Of a stretch of DNA of 64,000 nt, positions 43,991 through 52,962 are shown piece after piece. Where the stretch lies: NCBI GenBank assembly GCA_937907395.1, contig CALCII010000012.1, positions 1-64,000 on the forward strand, read 5' to 3'. The notes under the pieces were generated by a model that had not been told where the DNA came from, searched no databases, and was given only the letters and a program-made list of their open reading frames with translations. Origin of the DNA: an uncultured Chitinophagaceae bacterium (GTDB lineage: Bacteria > Bacteroidota > Bacteroidia > Chitinophagales > Chitinophagaceae). Made by a program: the position numbers and the translations under genes. Positions within the stretch are counted from its first letter, which is position 1. Every line of letters starts with the position of its first letter.

Positions 43991-44029
43991 AATTGCCACT
44001 AAGAAGTATTGAACTGCTTAGTGGCAATT
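43991..44029 (-). terminator. fumC intrinsic terminator
   Basis: A perfect 13-bp stem (43991-44003 with 44017-44029) with a 13-nt loop. Reading the minus strand it is followed by TTTCTTTTAT, 18 nt after the fumC stop. Confidence 0.8.
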
Positions 44030-44046
44030 ATCGTATCAATCAGCCA

Positions 44047-45444
44047 TTATATTTTGCCTACCATTTTTTCCGGACGCACCCATTCATCAAATTGTTCCGG
44101 AGTAACATATCCCAGCTTCACAGCCATCTCTTTCAGCGTTGTACCCTGCTTGTGTGCTTTCTGTGCAATCTCTGCAGCCTTATAATATCCAATCTTCGTA
44201 TTGAGCGCAGTTACCAGCATAAGTGAATTTTCTACATGCTTTCTGATATTAGCTTCAATAGGTTCAATACCAACGGCACATTTATCATTAAAACTTACAC
44301 ATCCATCACCTATCAAACGGGCGCTGTGGAGAAAATTATAAATCATCACTGGCTTAAACACATTCAGTTCAAAATGGCCGGTTGCGCCACCAATATTAAT
44401 AGCCACATCATTACCCATTACCTGTGCCGCAATCATGGTTAAGGCTTCGCACTGAGTTGGGTTTACTTTACCCGGCATAATAGAAGAACCGGGTTCATTA
44501 TCAGGAATAAAAATTTCACCAATACCAGAACGTGGGCCGGAAGAAAGCATGCGGATGTCATTTGCAATTTTCATCAGGCTTACCGCTACTGTTTTTAAAG
44601 CGCCATGTGCTTCTACAATTGCATCATGAGCAGCCAATGCTTCAAATTTATTTTCGGCCGTTTTAAAAGGAAGTCCGGTGAGTTTAGCAATATGCTTCGC
44701 CACATTTACATCATAGCCGGGAGGTGTATTGATACCCGTGCCCACTGCAGTACCACCCAATGCCAGTTCACTCAGATGCGCCAATGAATTTTTAATTGCC
44801 TTCAATCCGTGATCCAGTTGTGATACATAACCGCTGAATTCCTGACCCAATGTAAGGGGCGTTGCATCCATGAAATGCGTACGCCCGATCTTTACCACCT
44901 TCTTAAAAGCCTTTGCCTTTTTATCCAGCGTATTACGAAGCTTGAGAATTCCGGGGATAGTTGTTTCCATCAGAATTTTATAAGCTGCAATATGCATTGC
45001 TGTAGGAAATGTATCATTACTGCTCTGTGATTTATTTACATCATCATTCGGGTGCAAATATTTTTCTTTATCTGTAAGCTTTCCTCCATTCAATACATGT
45101 CCTCTGTAAGCCACCACTTCATTTACATTCATATTACTCTGCGTGCCGCTTCCTGTTTGCCAAACCACTAAAGGAAAATACGCATCGAGTTTGCCATCCA
45201 GAATTTCTTTACACACTTTACCAATCAATACCGCTTTCTTTTTAGGCAACACTCCTGCATCCAGATTAGTCAAAGCTGCTGCATGTTTCAGGTAGGCAAA
45301 AGCCCTGATGATTTCCCTGGGCATCCGGTTGATGTCCTGTGCAATTTTGAAATTATCAATACTGCGCTGAGTCTGGGCTCCATAGTAAGCATCCAGAGGC
45401 ACTTTCACTTCACCCATGGTGTCTTTTTCGATACGATATTCCAT
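44047..45444 (-). CDS. fumC: class II fumarate hydratase
   Basis: 465 residues. Iron-independent fumarase of the TCA cycle. Motifs: MGEVKVPLDAYYGAQTQRS, WQTGSGTQSNMNVNEV (about residues 94-109), SQSSNDTFPTAMH (about 138-150), KIGRTHFMDATPLTLGQE (about 184-201) and the mobile SS loop GSSIMPGKVNPTQ (about 318-330). Full length. An exact promoter box lies 31 nt upstream. Confidence 0.96.
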   Translation of the reverse strand: MEYRIEKDTMGEVKVPLDAYYGAQTQRSIDNFKIAQDINRMPREIIRAFAYLKHAAALTNLDAGVLPKKKAVLIGKVCKEILDGKLDAYFPLVVWQTGSGTQSNMNVNEVVAYRGHVLNGGKLTDKEKYLHPNDDVNKSQSSNDTFPTAMHIAAYKILMETTIPGILKLRNTLDKKAKAFKKVVKIGRTHFMDATPLTLGQEFSGYVSQLDHGLKAIKNSLAHLSELALGGTAVGTGINTPPGYDVNVAKHIAKLTGLPFKTAENKFEALAAHDAIVEAHGALKTVAVSLMKIANDIRMLSSGPRSGIGEIFIPDNEPGSSIMPGKVNPTQCEALTMIAAQVMGNDVAINIGGATGHFELNVFKPVMIYNFLHSARLIGDGCVSFNDKCAVGIEPIEANIRKHVENSLMLVTALNTKIGYYKAAEIAQKAHKQGTTLKEMAVKLGYVTPEQFDEWVRPEKMVGKI

Positions 45445-45474
45445 ATTCAGAATTTTTTATTTTTTGAAACGATG

Positions 45475-45482
45475 CAAAGGTA
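45475..45482 (-). promoter_or_regulatory. fumC promoter -7 box (TACCTTTG)
   Basis: Exact TAnnTTTG match on the minus strand; a leader of about 25 nt to the ATG at 45444. Confidence 0.5.
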
Positions 45483-45561
45483 GGCGTAAACTTTTCTTGA
45501 TCACCTGCCCACAGCAGTAAAATTGCTGATTATACTCATCCCCTTGCCGGCATCCCATCCA

Positions 45562-45590
45562 ATAAAAAACCCGGTATTACCGGGCCTTTT
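45562..45590 (-). terminator. intrinsic terminator after enoyl-CoA hydratase
   Basis: Perfect 7-bp GC-rich stem (45570-45576 with 45578-45584) followed on the minus strand by TTTTTTATT, directly downstream of the stop at 45593. The 1-nt loop must open to a slightly shorter stem in RNA. Confidence 0.8.
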
Positions 45591-45592
45591 GT

Positions 45593-46372
45593 TTATTTTT
45601 TGAACGCTGCTTTTCTCTTTTCCAGGAAAGCACTAACGCCTTCTTTCATTTCATCTGTCCCGAAACATTCTCCAAACAAACGGATCTCTTCCTCAAATCC
45701 ATTTTTCGATTCATCGTAACAGGCATTCACTGCAGCAATCACTTTTGAAATAGAATGTGGCCCTTTGGTAAGAATGACCTGGAGTAGTTGTTTCGTTTGT
45801 TCCATTAACGCATCTGCTGTTGTAACGTAATTCACCAATCCCAGCTGCTTCGCTTCAGTAGCATCAATCATAGATGCCGTCATCAGCAATTCCATTGCTT
45901 TGCCTTTTCCCACCAGTTGTGCCAGGCGTTGTGTTCCTCCATAGCCGGGAATAAGACCTAGGTTTACTTCCGGTTGCCCGAATTTGGCATTGTCGCTTGC
46001 CAAACGAAAATGACAGGCCATTGCCAGTTCACACCCCCCTCCCAATGCAAATCCGTTTACAGCGGCAAGAATTGGCTTGGGGCTTTTTTCAATTTTATCA
46101 AACACCAGCTCCTGTCCTTTCCTTGCTAGTGCAGCACCACCAGATGCATCCAATGAAAGAAATTCAGAAATATCGGCTCCGGCAACAAAAGCTTTGGGAC
46201 CAGATCCTGTAATGATTGCACCCGAAACAGATGGATTTGTGTAAACATCATCAAGTGCAACAGATAGTTCCTGAATCACTGTTTTATTCAATGCATTCAG
46301 TTTATCTGGACGATTGATTGTAATTACACAGATCCCGTCTTCAATACTTATAAGTAAACTTTCGAAAGCCAT
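45593..46372 (-). CDS. enoyl-CoA hydratase/isomerase family protein
   Basis: 259 residues, crotonase fold. The oxyanion-hole segments FVAGADISEF (about residues 62-71) and NGFALGGGCELAMACHFR (about 104-121) and both catalytic Glu positions (GGCELA and FGQPEVNLGLIPGYGGTQRL) are intact. Hydrates trans-2-enoyl-CoA in fatty-acid or amino-acid breakdown; the exact chain length cannot be told. A TATCTTTA box (46387-46394, one mismatch) lies 14 nt upstream and overlaps the hairpin downstream of the preceding gene. Confidence 0.92.
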   Translation of the reverse strand: MAFESLLISIEDGICVITINRPDKLNALNKTVIQELSVALDDVYTNPSVSGAIITGSGPKAFVAGADISEFLSLDASGGAALARKGQELVFDKIEKSPKPILAAVNGFALGGGCELAMACHFRLASDNAKFGQPEVNLGLIPGYGGTQRLAQLVGKGKAMELLMTASMIDATEAKQLGLVNYVTTADALMEQTKQLLQVILTKGPHSISKVIAAVNACYDESKNGFEEEIRLFGECFGTDEMKEGVSAFLEKRKAAFKK

Positions 46373-46386
46373 ATCTGCATTTTTTA

Positions 46387-46417
46387 TAAAGATAAGGCAG
46401 GAACAATGCCCTGCCTT
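46387..46417 (-). promoter_or_regulatory. hairpin and promoter-like box between two genes
   Basis: An 8-bp stem (46394-46401 with 46410-46417) follows the outer-membrane gene on the minus strand, and its trailing bases form TATCTTTA, a near-consensus -7 box for the enoyl-CoA hydratase gene. It may combine weak termination with initiation. Confidence 0.4.
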
Positions 46418-46443
46418 TCTTATCTATGTAAAAGTTATGGTAA

Positions 46444-47148
46444 CTACTTTGTACCGCTCACAAATTCCCGCATCGAAAAATCATAACTAAGTGTAAGGAA
46501 GAATACACTTGCCTCCATTCCTGCATACGGTTTCACTCCGTTTTTTTCAAAACCCGGTTTGAAGAAATTGTTAGGGAAATATTGTGCTTTCAATCCTACT
46601 TTTTTACTGGTTCTGAAACCTGCAAATACAGAGGGCATAAATATGGGAGTTCGTTTACTGAACCACTCGTTAAATTTTGAAACTTTTTCACCATCTACAA
46701 AACGCTTCTCTTTATAGTTGTATGCAAAATCTGCCTGTGCGCCAAAGAATACAAAATTTCCTTTTTTAAGATTCCCCACTTTCAATCCAACAGGAACACC
46801 CAGCATGAGCACACGATGTTTAAAACGAACATGGTCGCTACTGTCATAAATCACACCAAGGTTTTTCCCGTTAAACCCTGTAAAAAATCCAACATGATTG
46901 CCCAGATCATGGTTAAAATTATATCCGCCATTCAGAAAAAATGTAAACCTTGGTACATTGTTTAACCCAGTTCCGTTTCTCGATACATCTGAAAAAGAAA
47001 CGAGGGCAGCATCTCCTCCCCGGGTAGTATACCATTTTTTCTTTTGAGGTTCACTGCTGTAAGAACCCTGTGTAGTATCTGATTGTGCGAACAGCGCAAC
47101 ATTTGATATGAAAACAAAAAACAAGGCAAAGGCAAATCGAATAAGCAT
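46444..47148 (-). CDS. outer membrane beta-barrel protein (unknown function)
   Basis: 234 residues. Signal peptide MLIRFAFALFFVFISNVALFAQ; then a series of amphipathic strands (FTFFLNGGYNFNHDLGNHVGFFTGFNG described in parts; VLMLGVPVGLKVGNL; FVFFGAQADFAYNY; MPSVFAGFRTSKKVGLKAQYF) ending in a typical C-terminal strand SVFFLTLSYDF. This is the layout of the small OMP_b-brl/PorT-like barrels of Bacteroidota. No named function can be given. Confidence 0.78.
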   Translation of the reverse strand: MLIRFAFALFFVFISNVALFAQSDTTQGSYSSEPQKKKWYTTRGGDAALVSFSDVSRNGTGLNNVPRFTFFLNGGYNFNHDLGNHVGFFTGFNGKNLGVIYDSSDHVRFKHRVLMLGVPVGLKVGNLKKGNFVFFGAQADFAYNYKEKRFVDGEKVSKFNEWFSKRTPIFMPSVFAGFRTSKKVGLKAQYFPNNFFKPGFEKNGVKPYAGMEASVFFLTLSYDFSMREFVSGTK

Positions 47149-47198
47149 ATAGATGTATTTATGTTTACAACGGATGAGCTGTTAAAAAGTTACGGGTG

Positions 47199-47606
47199 TC
47201 AGAACTTTCTGTTTTGGGAAACCCACTCTTTAATGTAATCTGCAATTTCGTGTGTATTAGTACCGGGATGAAACAGTTTGCCTGCACCTATTTCATAAAG
47301 CTCTTTCATATCTTCTTCGGGAATAATACCGCCTCCCGTTAACAGCACATCGTTCATTCCTTTTTGTTTCATCAGTTCAATCACTTTGGGAAAAACAGTC
47401 ATGTGTGCTCCCGATAAAATACTGATACCAATTGCATCCACATCTTCCTGCAAAGCGGCGTTCACCACCATTTCAGGCGTTTGACGGAGACCGGTATAAA
47501 TAACCTCCATACCTGCATCTCTTAATGCTGTTGCAATTACTTTGGCGCCACGATCGTGGCCATCCAGTCCAACTTTGGCAACTAATACCCTAACCGGCCT
47601 GTTCAT
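47199..47606 (-). CDS. stand-alone cobalamin (B12)-binding domain of methylmalonyl-CoA mutase type
   Basis: 135 residues. The base-off/His-on B12 motif appears as KVGLDGHDRGAKVI (DxHxxG, residues about 15-20), followed by SILSGAHMTVFP and LTGGGIIPEEDM, which contact the cofactor's tail. It corresponds to the C-terminal domain of the mutase alpha subunit without the catalytic barrel. It may act as a separate subunit of an acyl-CoA mutase encoded elsewhere; mce at 30 kb supports this metabolism. Confidence 0.9.
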   Translation of the reverse strand: MNRPVRVLVAKVGLDGHDRGAKVIATALRDAGMEVIYTGLRQTPEMVVNAALQEDVDAIGISILSGAHMTVFPKVIELMKQKGMNDVLLTGGGIIPEEDMKELYEIGAGKLFHPGTNTHEIADYIKEWVSQNRKF

Positions 47607-47699
47607 AGAAAATATATTAAGCTACTAAAATAAGCTCTTTCAGGTAACGGCATCATAATCTGCATCATGCCAGATCAAGATTTTCGTAATCAACCCCTG

Positions 47700-49214
47700 T
47701 TACAGCAATTTCAAAGCAGATTGAATACGTGCTACAGTGGCTTCCTTACCTATCAATTCAGCTATCTGAAACACAGCCGGACCAAACTTGCCACCCACCA
47801 GCATCACACGCATGGGCAACTGCAGCTCACCGGCTTTGATACTCTTAGCAGCAGCCAGGTTTTTAAACAACAGCTCAATATCTGCCAATTGCCAGTTTTG
47901 CAATTCCTGAAGCTGATTGCAGAATTCTGAAAAAAATTGTTGCTTTTCATCATTCCATTTAGGTTTCACTGCTTCTGTGTCTATACTTTCAGGAGAACGG
48001 AAGAAGAAGCCCGCCTGTTGTACAAAATCTGTCAGCAAAATGCAACGATCTTTCACCAATTCAATTACCTGTTCCAGGAATGCATCATTCTCAACAACGA
48101 TTCCTGCGGCTTCTAGAATTGGTTTCACATCAACAGCTAATTCTTTTGCGCTTTTGCGTTTGATCCATTCATGATTGAACCATTTTGCTTTTTCATAATC
48201 AAACTTGGCACCGGATGCATGCACCCGTTCCAGGGAAAATTTTTCAATCAGTTCATCTATACTGTATAGCTCCTGTTCAGTACCATCATTCCAGCCAATC
48301 AAAGCAAGCATGTTAATGAATGCTTCAGGCAAGAATCCTTTTTCTTTAAATCCTTCTGTTAATTCACCTGTTTTATAATCGCTCCAGTTCATGGCAAAAA
48401 CAGGGAATCCGTATTTGGCTCCATCTCTTTTGCTGAGTTTACCACTAGGGCCCAGGATCAACGGCAGGTGAGCCCATTGAGGCATCTGATCCAATCCAAA
48501 CAAATGCTTCCACAGTAATAAATGAACGGGTGCACTAGGCAACCATTCTTCACCACGAAATGCATGTGAGATTTTCATCAAATAATCATCCACTACTACC
48601 GCCAGATGATAGGTGGGCATTCCATCAGCTTTCAATAATACTTTATCATCCACCAGATTGGTTTCAAAACTGATTTCCCCACGAATCATATCAGTAAAAG
48701 AAACCACTTGGTTTTCCGGCATGGCAATGCGGATAACATGCGGCGTTCCTTTTTCCAGTAATCCCTTGACCTCGGCTTCTGTAAGTGTTAAACTGTTCCG
48801 CATTTTTTTGCGGATGTTGTGATCATATTGTGGCGAGGGGTTCTCTTCTGTTTTATTAGCAGCACGCATTTGTTCCAGTTCTTCCGGTGTATCAAATGCG
48901 TAATAGGCATGACCGTTTGCAACCAGTGTTTCTGCATATTGCCGGTACAAAGGCTTACGTTCACTTTGGCGGTAGGGGCCATATTCACCTCCCTGTACCA
49001 CACTTTCATCAGGTTCCAGTCCACACCACTTCAAACAGTTGAAAATATATTCTTCTGCTCCGGGAACAAACCTGGTCTGATCTGTATCCTCAACACGCAG
49101 AATGAAATCGCCTTTATGATGTTTGGCAAATAAATAGTTGTAAAGAACCGTACGCACACCTCCCAGGTGTAAACCGCCGGTTGGACTTGGAGCAAAACGA
49201 ACTCGTACACGCAT
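47700..49214 (-). CDS. gltX: glutamyl-tRNA synthetase
   Basis: 504 residues from the Met at 49214, giving the normal family N-terminus RVRFAPSPTGGLHLGGVRT, with the class I HIGH-type motif as HLGG. The KMSKS-type loop is KLSKRDGAKYG (about residues 259-269). A discriminating or non-discriminating status cannot be decided. A longer frame from 49292 adds 26 residues unlike any GltX and lies across the promoter box, so it is rejected. Confidence 0.95.
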   Translation of the reverse strand: MRVRVRFAPSPTGGLHLGGVRTVLYNYLFAKHHKGDFILRVEDTDQTRFVPGAEEYIFNCLKWCGLEPDESVVQGGEYGPYRQSERKPLYRQYAETLVANGHAYYAFDTPEELEQMRAANKTEENPSPQYDHNIRKKMRNSLTLTEAEVKGLLEKGTPHVIRIAMPENQVVSFTDMIRGEISFETNLVDDKVLLKADGMPTYHLAVVVDDYLMKISHAFRGEEWLPSAPVHLLLWKHLFGLDQMPQWAHLPLILGPSGKLSKRDGAKYGFPVFAMNWSDYKTGELTEGFKEKGFLPEAFINMLALIGWNDGTEQELYSIDELIEKFSLERVHASGAKFDYEKAKWFNHEWIKRKSAKELAVDVKPILEAAGIVVENDAFLEQVIELVKDRCILLTDFVQQAGFFFRSPESIDTEAVKPKWNDEKQQFFSEFCNQLQELQNWQLADIELLFKNLAAAKSIKAGELQLPMRVMLVGGKFGPAVFQIAELIGKEATVARIQSALKLL

Positions 49215-49218
49215 AGCA

Positions 49219-49226
49219 CAAAGATA
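49219..49226 (-). promoter_or_regulatory. gltX promoter -7 box (TATCTTTG), nearly leaderless
   Basis: Exact TAnnTTTG match on the minus strand with only 4 nt between the box and the ATG at 49214, the same spacing as at murF. Confidence 0.55.
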
Positions 49227-49290
49227 AACCGCTGGGATCGAAAGGGAAATTTTCGTGTATGATTTATCTATCTTCATGCTTTCTTTCCGC

Positions 49291-50223
49291 ATGAAGTTAT
49301 TTTTTGCAGCAGTAAGCCTTATTCTTGGTTTGTTCAGCAGCGCTCAAACTGTATTTACCTACCCATCGCTGGTGGTGGAATACGACAGCGCACTTGTTTT
49401 CCGTAATCTCAAAATCATTCCCATCAGAAGAGTGGAGCCCGATTCGCCCTATACTGTCATGGATAACCGAAAATTGCTGGCGTTGAAAAGCGGCTTGCAA
49501 AAAGGACAAATCAGCATCAGGGAAAGAGGCAACTATATGGTGGATAATATCAATGTTCTGCTTATTGAAAACAAAAGTGAACATGATATCATTATCCGCA
49601 GCGGAGAAATAGCCATGGGCGGCCGGCAGGACAGGGTCTTTGCAAAAGATACCATTCTCCCTCCTTCTAAAGAACCTTACCTGGTTCCTGTTTATTGCAT
49701 CGAAGAAAACCGCTGGAGCAGCCATGAGAAAAAATTTGTTTACGGAGGAAATACCTCTGCCGGTTTACAGAAAATTATCGACTCAGCACATCATCAAACC
49801 AAAGTATGGGATGAGATCAGAAGATTGCTGAAACAAAATAACCAGGATGGTTCTTCTTCATTTGCAGCGTTACTGCATCAACGAAAATTTGCAGATACGG
49901 CCAATGTATATCTCAGCTATTTCTTCAGTAAACTACGTGGGAAAGACAGTACTATAACCGGGTTTGTGGTATCTACCGGCAACAGGGTCTTAGGCGCAGA
50001 TGTTTTTGTGAGCCCGTCTTTTTTTTATCAAACACTGGGCAACCTGCTGGAGAAATATACAGCAGAAGCCATCTTAAGCGGAAGCAAGCCCGCTGTGCAA
50101 CATACAATGGAAAAGAAATATGCCGATCAGATGCTGGAGCCTGCCTCACAAACTCAATTTCTCACAGAAAAAGGAAAGCGGTTTTTTTATAAATCTGTTC
50201 TTATACAAATCACCGGTTATTAA
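49291..50223 (+). CDS. secreted ARPP-1/DUF6569-like protein
   Basis: 310 residues from the Met at 49291, where a signal peptide begins (MKLFFAAVSLILGLFSSAQ). The mature part resembles the ARPP-1 domain: GNYMVDNINVLLIENKSEHDIIIRSGEIAMGGRQDR (described in parts), ILPPSKEPYLVPVYCIEENRW, and the later GFVVSTGNRVLGADVF. The role of the family is not established. Eleven nt upstream of the polysaccharide deacetylase gene, so probably co-transcribed. Confidence 0.75.
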   Translation: MKLFFAAVSLILGLFSSAQTVFTYPSLVVEYDSALVFRNLKIIPIRRVEPDSPYTVMDNRKLLALKSGLQKGQISIRERGNYMVDNINVLLIENKSEHDIIIRSGEIAMGGRQDRVFAKDTILPPSKEPYLVPVYCIEENRWSSHEKKFVYGGNTSAGLQKIIDSAHHQTKVWDEIRRLLKQNNQDGSSSFAALLHQRKFADTANVYLSYFFSKLRGKDSTITGFVVSTGNRVLGADVFVSPSFFYQTLGNLLEKYTAEAILSGSKPAVQHTMEKKYADQMLEPASQTQFLTEKGKRFFYKSVLIQITGY

Positions 50224-50234
50224 TAATTTCAGGT

Positions 50235-50861
50235 ATGCGTTATTTCGTTACAAGTCCGTGGTGGCTTCGATTGATTTATCCCAAAGGGCTCACCTGGAAG
50301 ATTCCGGAAAAAGACAATGTATTATACCTCACATTCGATGATGGTCCGCACCCCGAAGCAACCCCCTATGTACTGGACCTGCTGAAACAGTACCAGGCAA
50401 AAGCCACTTTCTTTTGTATTGGTAAAAATGTGGTAGAAAACCCAGCGATCTATCAGCGAATACTAGCCGAAGGCCATAAAGTGGGTAATCATACACACAA
50501 CCATCTCAATAACTGGAAAGTAAAGCCGGAAGAATGGCTGCAGAATGTGAAAGAAGCAGCCCAATGGATTGATTCGGATCTGTTGCGTCCCCCTTACGGC
50601 AGAATCACATATTTCTCAGCAAAAGTGTTACAGGATTCCAAGCCTCCTTACCGGATCATCATGTGGGATGTTTTGAGTGCCGACTTTGATCCTTCACTTT
50701 CTGGTGAAAAATGCGGCAAAATTGTACAAAAAAATGCGAGAAAGGGTTCGGTGATTGTTTTTCACGATAGTGAGAAGGCATTACCCAGAATGAAGATTGC
50801 CCTTGCAGATACACTTTCCTACTTCTCAGATAAGGGATTCATTTTCAAAGTTATAGAATGA
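50235..50861 (+). CDS. polysaccharide deacetylase (NodB/CE4) family protein
   Basis: 208 residues. NodB motifs: TFDDGPHP (residues about 33-40, catalytic Asp and metal Asp), HTHNH (about 87-91, metal His pair), RPPYG (about 117-121), WDVLSADFD and the late catalytic His in VIVFHDSEKA (about 174). All CE4 metal and catalytic residues are present. No signal peptide is visible, so it may be cytoplasmic or exported in an unusual way. Substrate (peptidoglycan, chitin-like or other N-acetyl sugar) unknown. Confidence 0.9.
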   Translation: MRYFVTSPWWLRLIYPKGLTWKIPEKDNVLYLTFDDGPHPEATPYVLDLLKQYQAKATFFCIGKNVVENPAIYQRILAEGHKVGNHTHNHLNNWKVKPEEWLQNVKEAAQWIDSDLLRPPYGRITYFSAKVLQDSKPPYRIIMWDVLSADFDPSLSGEKCGKIVQKNARKGSVIVFHDSEKALPRMKIALADTLSYFSDKGFIFKVIE

Positions 50862-50870
50862 GAACAGCCT

Positions 50871-50910
50871 AAAAAAAGGAGGGCCGGGGTAGACACCCTG
50901 GCCCGTTTTT
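50871..50910. terminator. intrinsic terminator, probably bidirectional
   Basis: 9-bp GC stem (50881-50889 with 50896-50904, one G-U) followed by TTTTT on the plus strand, and by an A-run on the left (T-run on the minus strand). Ends the deacetylase gene and the convergent lipoprotein gene. Confidence 0.85.
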
Positions 50911-50977
50911 AATCCGTACCCTATGAAAACTGGTCTAAAGGTACAATTTCTTTTATATTAAAAGCAAGTGTTTTTTA

Positions 50978-51877
50978 TTAACGGAGTGTAATTTCTTTAT
51001 CCACACCATTGATGGTAAGAGTTGCTTTGTTATCACAATCGCCTGTTCCGAAGTTGAGCAGTGCAGATTTTGCATTATGAGTTACACGAATCACACCTTT
51101 AGAAATCCAGCGGCATGTAAATTTTTTAATCAAAGGTTCAATGATTTCATGTGACCATGTTCTGCCAAAACTGTTTTCACCGGAACCGGCACCTCTGATT
51201 TGGAAAATATCATCAAGCGGGAAGAAAACAGTTCCGTTACCTTCAATCTGAGTGGTGGTACGTGTGGTAGACCATTTGATCCAACGTCCGCTATCCCATG
51301 TTAATTTACCAGCAATGACTCTTACAGTAAGACTTGCATTGTTAGAAGTACTGTTATTTACCACTTCATGTGTACCTGTAACCGAAACGCTGTCTACTTT
51401 ATAACCTTCAAAAGTGGTGGTTGCTTTGCTACCTGGTACACGCATTGGTCCTGTAAATACAGTAATGATTTTTCCTTTACGTAAACGACCGTCTTTACCT
51501 AAACAACCGGCTCCGAAATCAAGAGTTATTGTTTTGGGAAATACGCCTCTGTCTTTGGGAAGAACAGTCATAGTAAAGCAACGTTGACCGGCGCTATCCA
51601 CCCTTCCGGTATAACTTCCGCCTTCCATGCGGCCAAACACACCCACACCGGCTGTTAAGCCAATATCTTCACCTGATTCCTGTCCAACGCCCATGGTGGT
51701 GTTAAATACTTCGTCATAAGCCGCATCGGCTTCTTCATCATTCTGAGTACTTTGAATGGTAGCTTCTTCCTGTACAAGAACACTCTCTTTGGATTCTTTT
51801 TTACAGGCTGTAAAAAGTAATCCGCCTGCGAGCAGAATTGTCAGTGTGCTTTTTCCAAAAATGTTTACTGTTTTCAT
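50978..51877 (-). CDS. lipoprotein of unknown function
   Basis: 299 residues with a lipoprotein signal (ILLAGGLLFTAC, Cys at about residue 25) and a charged linker. The mature part contains repeated beta-strand motifs around KTITLDFGAGCLGKDGRLRKGKI and, near the C-terminus, SALLNFGTGDCDNKATLTING: two FGxGxC-D/G-type turns facing each other. This architecture is common in Chitinophagaceae lipoproteins, but no function is known to me. Confidence 0.75.
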   Translation of the reverse strand: MKTVNIFGKSTLTILLAGGLLFTACKKESKESVLVQEEATIQSTQNDEEADAAYDEVFNTTMGVGQESGEDIGLTAGVGVFGRMEGGSYTGRVDSAGQRCFTMTVLPKDRGVFPKTITLDFGAGCLGKDGRLRKGKIITVFTGPMRVPGSKATTTFEGYKVDSVSVTGTHEVVNNSTSNNASLTVRVIAGKLTWDSGRWIKWSTTRTTTQIEGNGTVFFPLDDIFQIRGAGSGENSFGRTWSHEIIEPLIKKFTCRWISKGVIRVTHNAKSALLNFGTGDCDNKATLTINGVDKEITLR

Positions 51878-52021
51878 ACTATGTGTTTTAAAGATTTTTA
51901 AAAGAAACGAACGTATAAAAGACCCGATTGTACAAGGATGGTTTAAAGCTTGTTAAAAAATATTTACGGCTGGGTTCAATGGCAGATCGTAAGATTATGA
52001 TGATCAAGGGACAGAAGGCGC

Positions 52022-52029
52022 TAATTTTG
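52022..52029 (+). promoter_or_regulatory. tatD promoter -7 box (TAATTTTG)
   Basis: Exact TAnnTTTG match, 7 nt before the ATG at 52037. Confidence 0.5.
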
Positions 52030-52036
52030 CGAACGC

Positions 52037-52804
52037 ATGAATCTCATAGATACACATACGCATATTTACCTGGAAGAATTTGACAATGACCGTGCCGAAA
52101 TGATGGAAAGAGCCCGGTTGGGGCAGGTAAGCCGCTTATACCTTCCTAATATCGACAGCAGCTCTATTACCGGAATGATGAGACTGGAGGAGCAATACCC
52201 GGGCATTTGCCACCCCATGATGGGGCTTCATCCCTGTTCTGTAAACGAAGATTTTAAACAGGAGTTGAGCCTGGTGGAAGAGTGGCTGGGCAAGCGTTCC
52301 TTTGCTGCAATTGGTGAAATTGGGCTGGATTATTATTGGGACCAAACCTTTATTACCCAGCAAAAGGAAGCATTTCAGCAACAGATCAGCTGGGCGTTGC
52401 ATTACAATCTCCCGATCGTGATCCACAGCAGAAACTCCATGCAGGATTGTATTGATATCGTTCGACAAAATCAAAATGGAAACCTCAAAGGAATCTTTCA
52501 CTGTTTTGGAGGAACTGCAGCAGAAGCAAAACAAATCAGGGATCTGGGATTCCTCATGGGCATTGGAGGTGTGATTACTTATAAGAAATCGGGATTATCA
52601 GAAGTGGTGAAAGAAATTCCATTGGAATACCTAGTACTGGAAACAGATGCCCCCTACCTCACTCCCGTTCCGCACAGGGGCAAACGAAACGAGCCTTCCT
52701 ACCTGCATTATATGGTTGATGCCATTGCCAGCGCTAAAAACTGCATGAGTGCTGACGTAATTATTAAAACCACAGAAAACGCTTTGAATTTATTCGGGCA
52801 GTAA
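52037..52804 (+). CDS. TatD family metal-dependent hydrolase (DNase)
   Basis: 255 residues, TIM-barrel. Metal ligands visible: DTHTHIY (residues 5-11), AIGEIGLDYYW (Glu at about 93), IVIHSRNS (His about 133), FHCFGG (about 154-159) and ETDAPYL (Asp about 204). Members act as 3'-5' exonucleases or D-aminoacyl-tRNA-related hydrolases; the exact one cannot be decided. Ends 33 nt before tRNA-Ser. Confidence 0.92.
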   Translation: MNLIDTHTHIYLEEFDNDRAEMMERARLGQVSRLYLPNIDSSSITGMMRLEEQYPGICHPMMGLHPCSVNEDFKQELSLVEEWLGKRSFAAIGEIGLDYYWDQTFITQQKEAFQQQISWALHYNLPIVIHSRNSMQDCIDIVRQNQNGNLKGIFHCFGGTAAEAKQIRDLGFLMGIGGVITYKKSGLSEVVKEIPLEYLVLETDAPYLTPVPHRGKRNEPSYLHYMVDAIASAKNCMSADVIIKTTENALNLFGQ

Positions 52805-52817
52805 GGGTGGAATGATT

Positions 52818-52825
52818 TATTTTTG
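52818..52825 (+). promoter_or_regulatory. tRNA-Ser promoter -7 box (TATTTTTG)
   Basis: Exact TAnnTTTG match ending 12 nt before the first base of the tRNA; transcription would begin within the short 5' leader. Confidence 0.55.
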
Positions 52826-52837
52826 CAGCCCTTCCAA

Positions 52838-52924
52838 GGAGACGTGTCCGAGTGGTTGAAGGAGCACGCCTGGAAAGTGTGTATACGGGAAACCGTATCA
52901 AGGGTTCGAATCCCTTCGTCTCCG
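52838..52924 (+). tRNA. tRNA-Ser (anticodon GGA)
   Basis: An 87-nt class II tRNA. Acceptor stem GGAGACG (52838-52844) pairs with CGTCTCC (52917-52923) and the discriminator is G. The anticodon loop CTGGAAA gives anticodon GGA. The long variable arm (TATACGG GAA ACCGTAT-like hairpin) and the T-arm AAGGG-TTCGAAT-CCCTT are complete. The genome supplies CA after the discriminator, not a full CCA. Confidence 0.95.
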
Positions 52925-52933
52925 CAATTTTTT

Positions 52934-52962
52934 CACCTCGCTTTATGCGGGGTGTTTTTTTT
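52934..52962 (+). terminator. tRNA-Ser intrinsic terminator
   Basis: 8-bp stem (52934-52941 with 52947-52954, one G-U pair), 5-nt loop, then eight T residues. Placed 9 nt after the tRNA. Confidence 0.85.
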
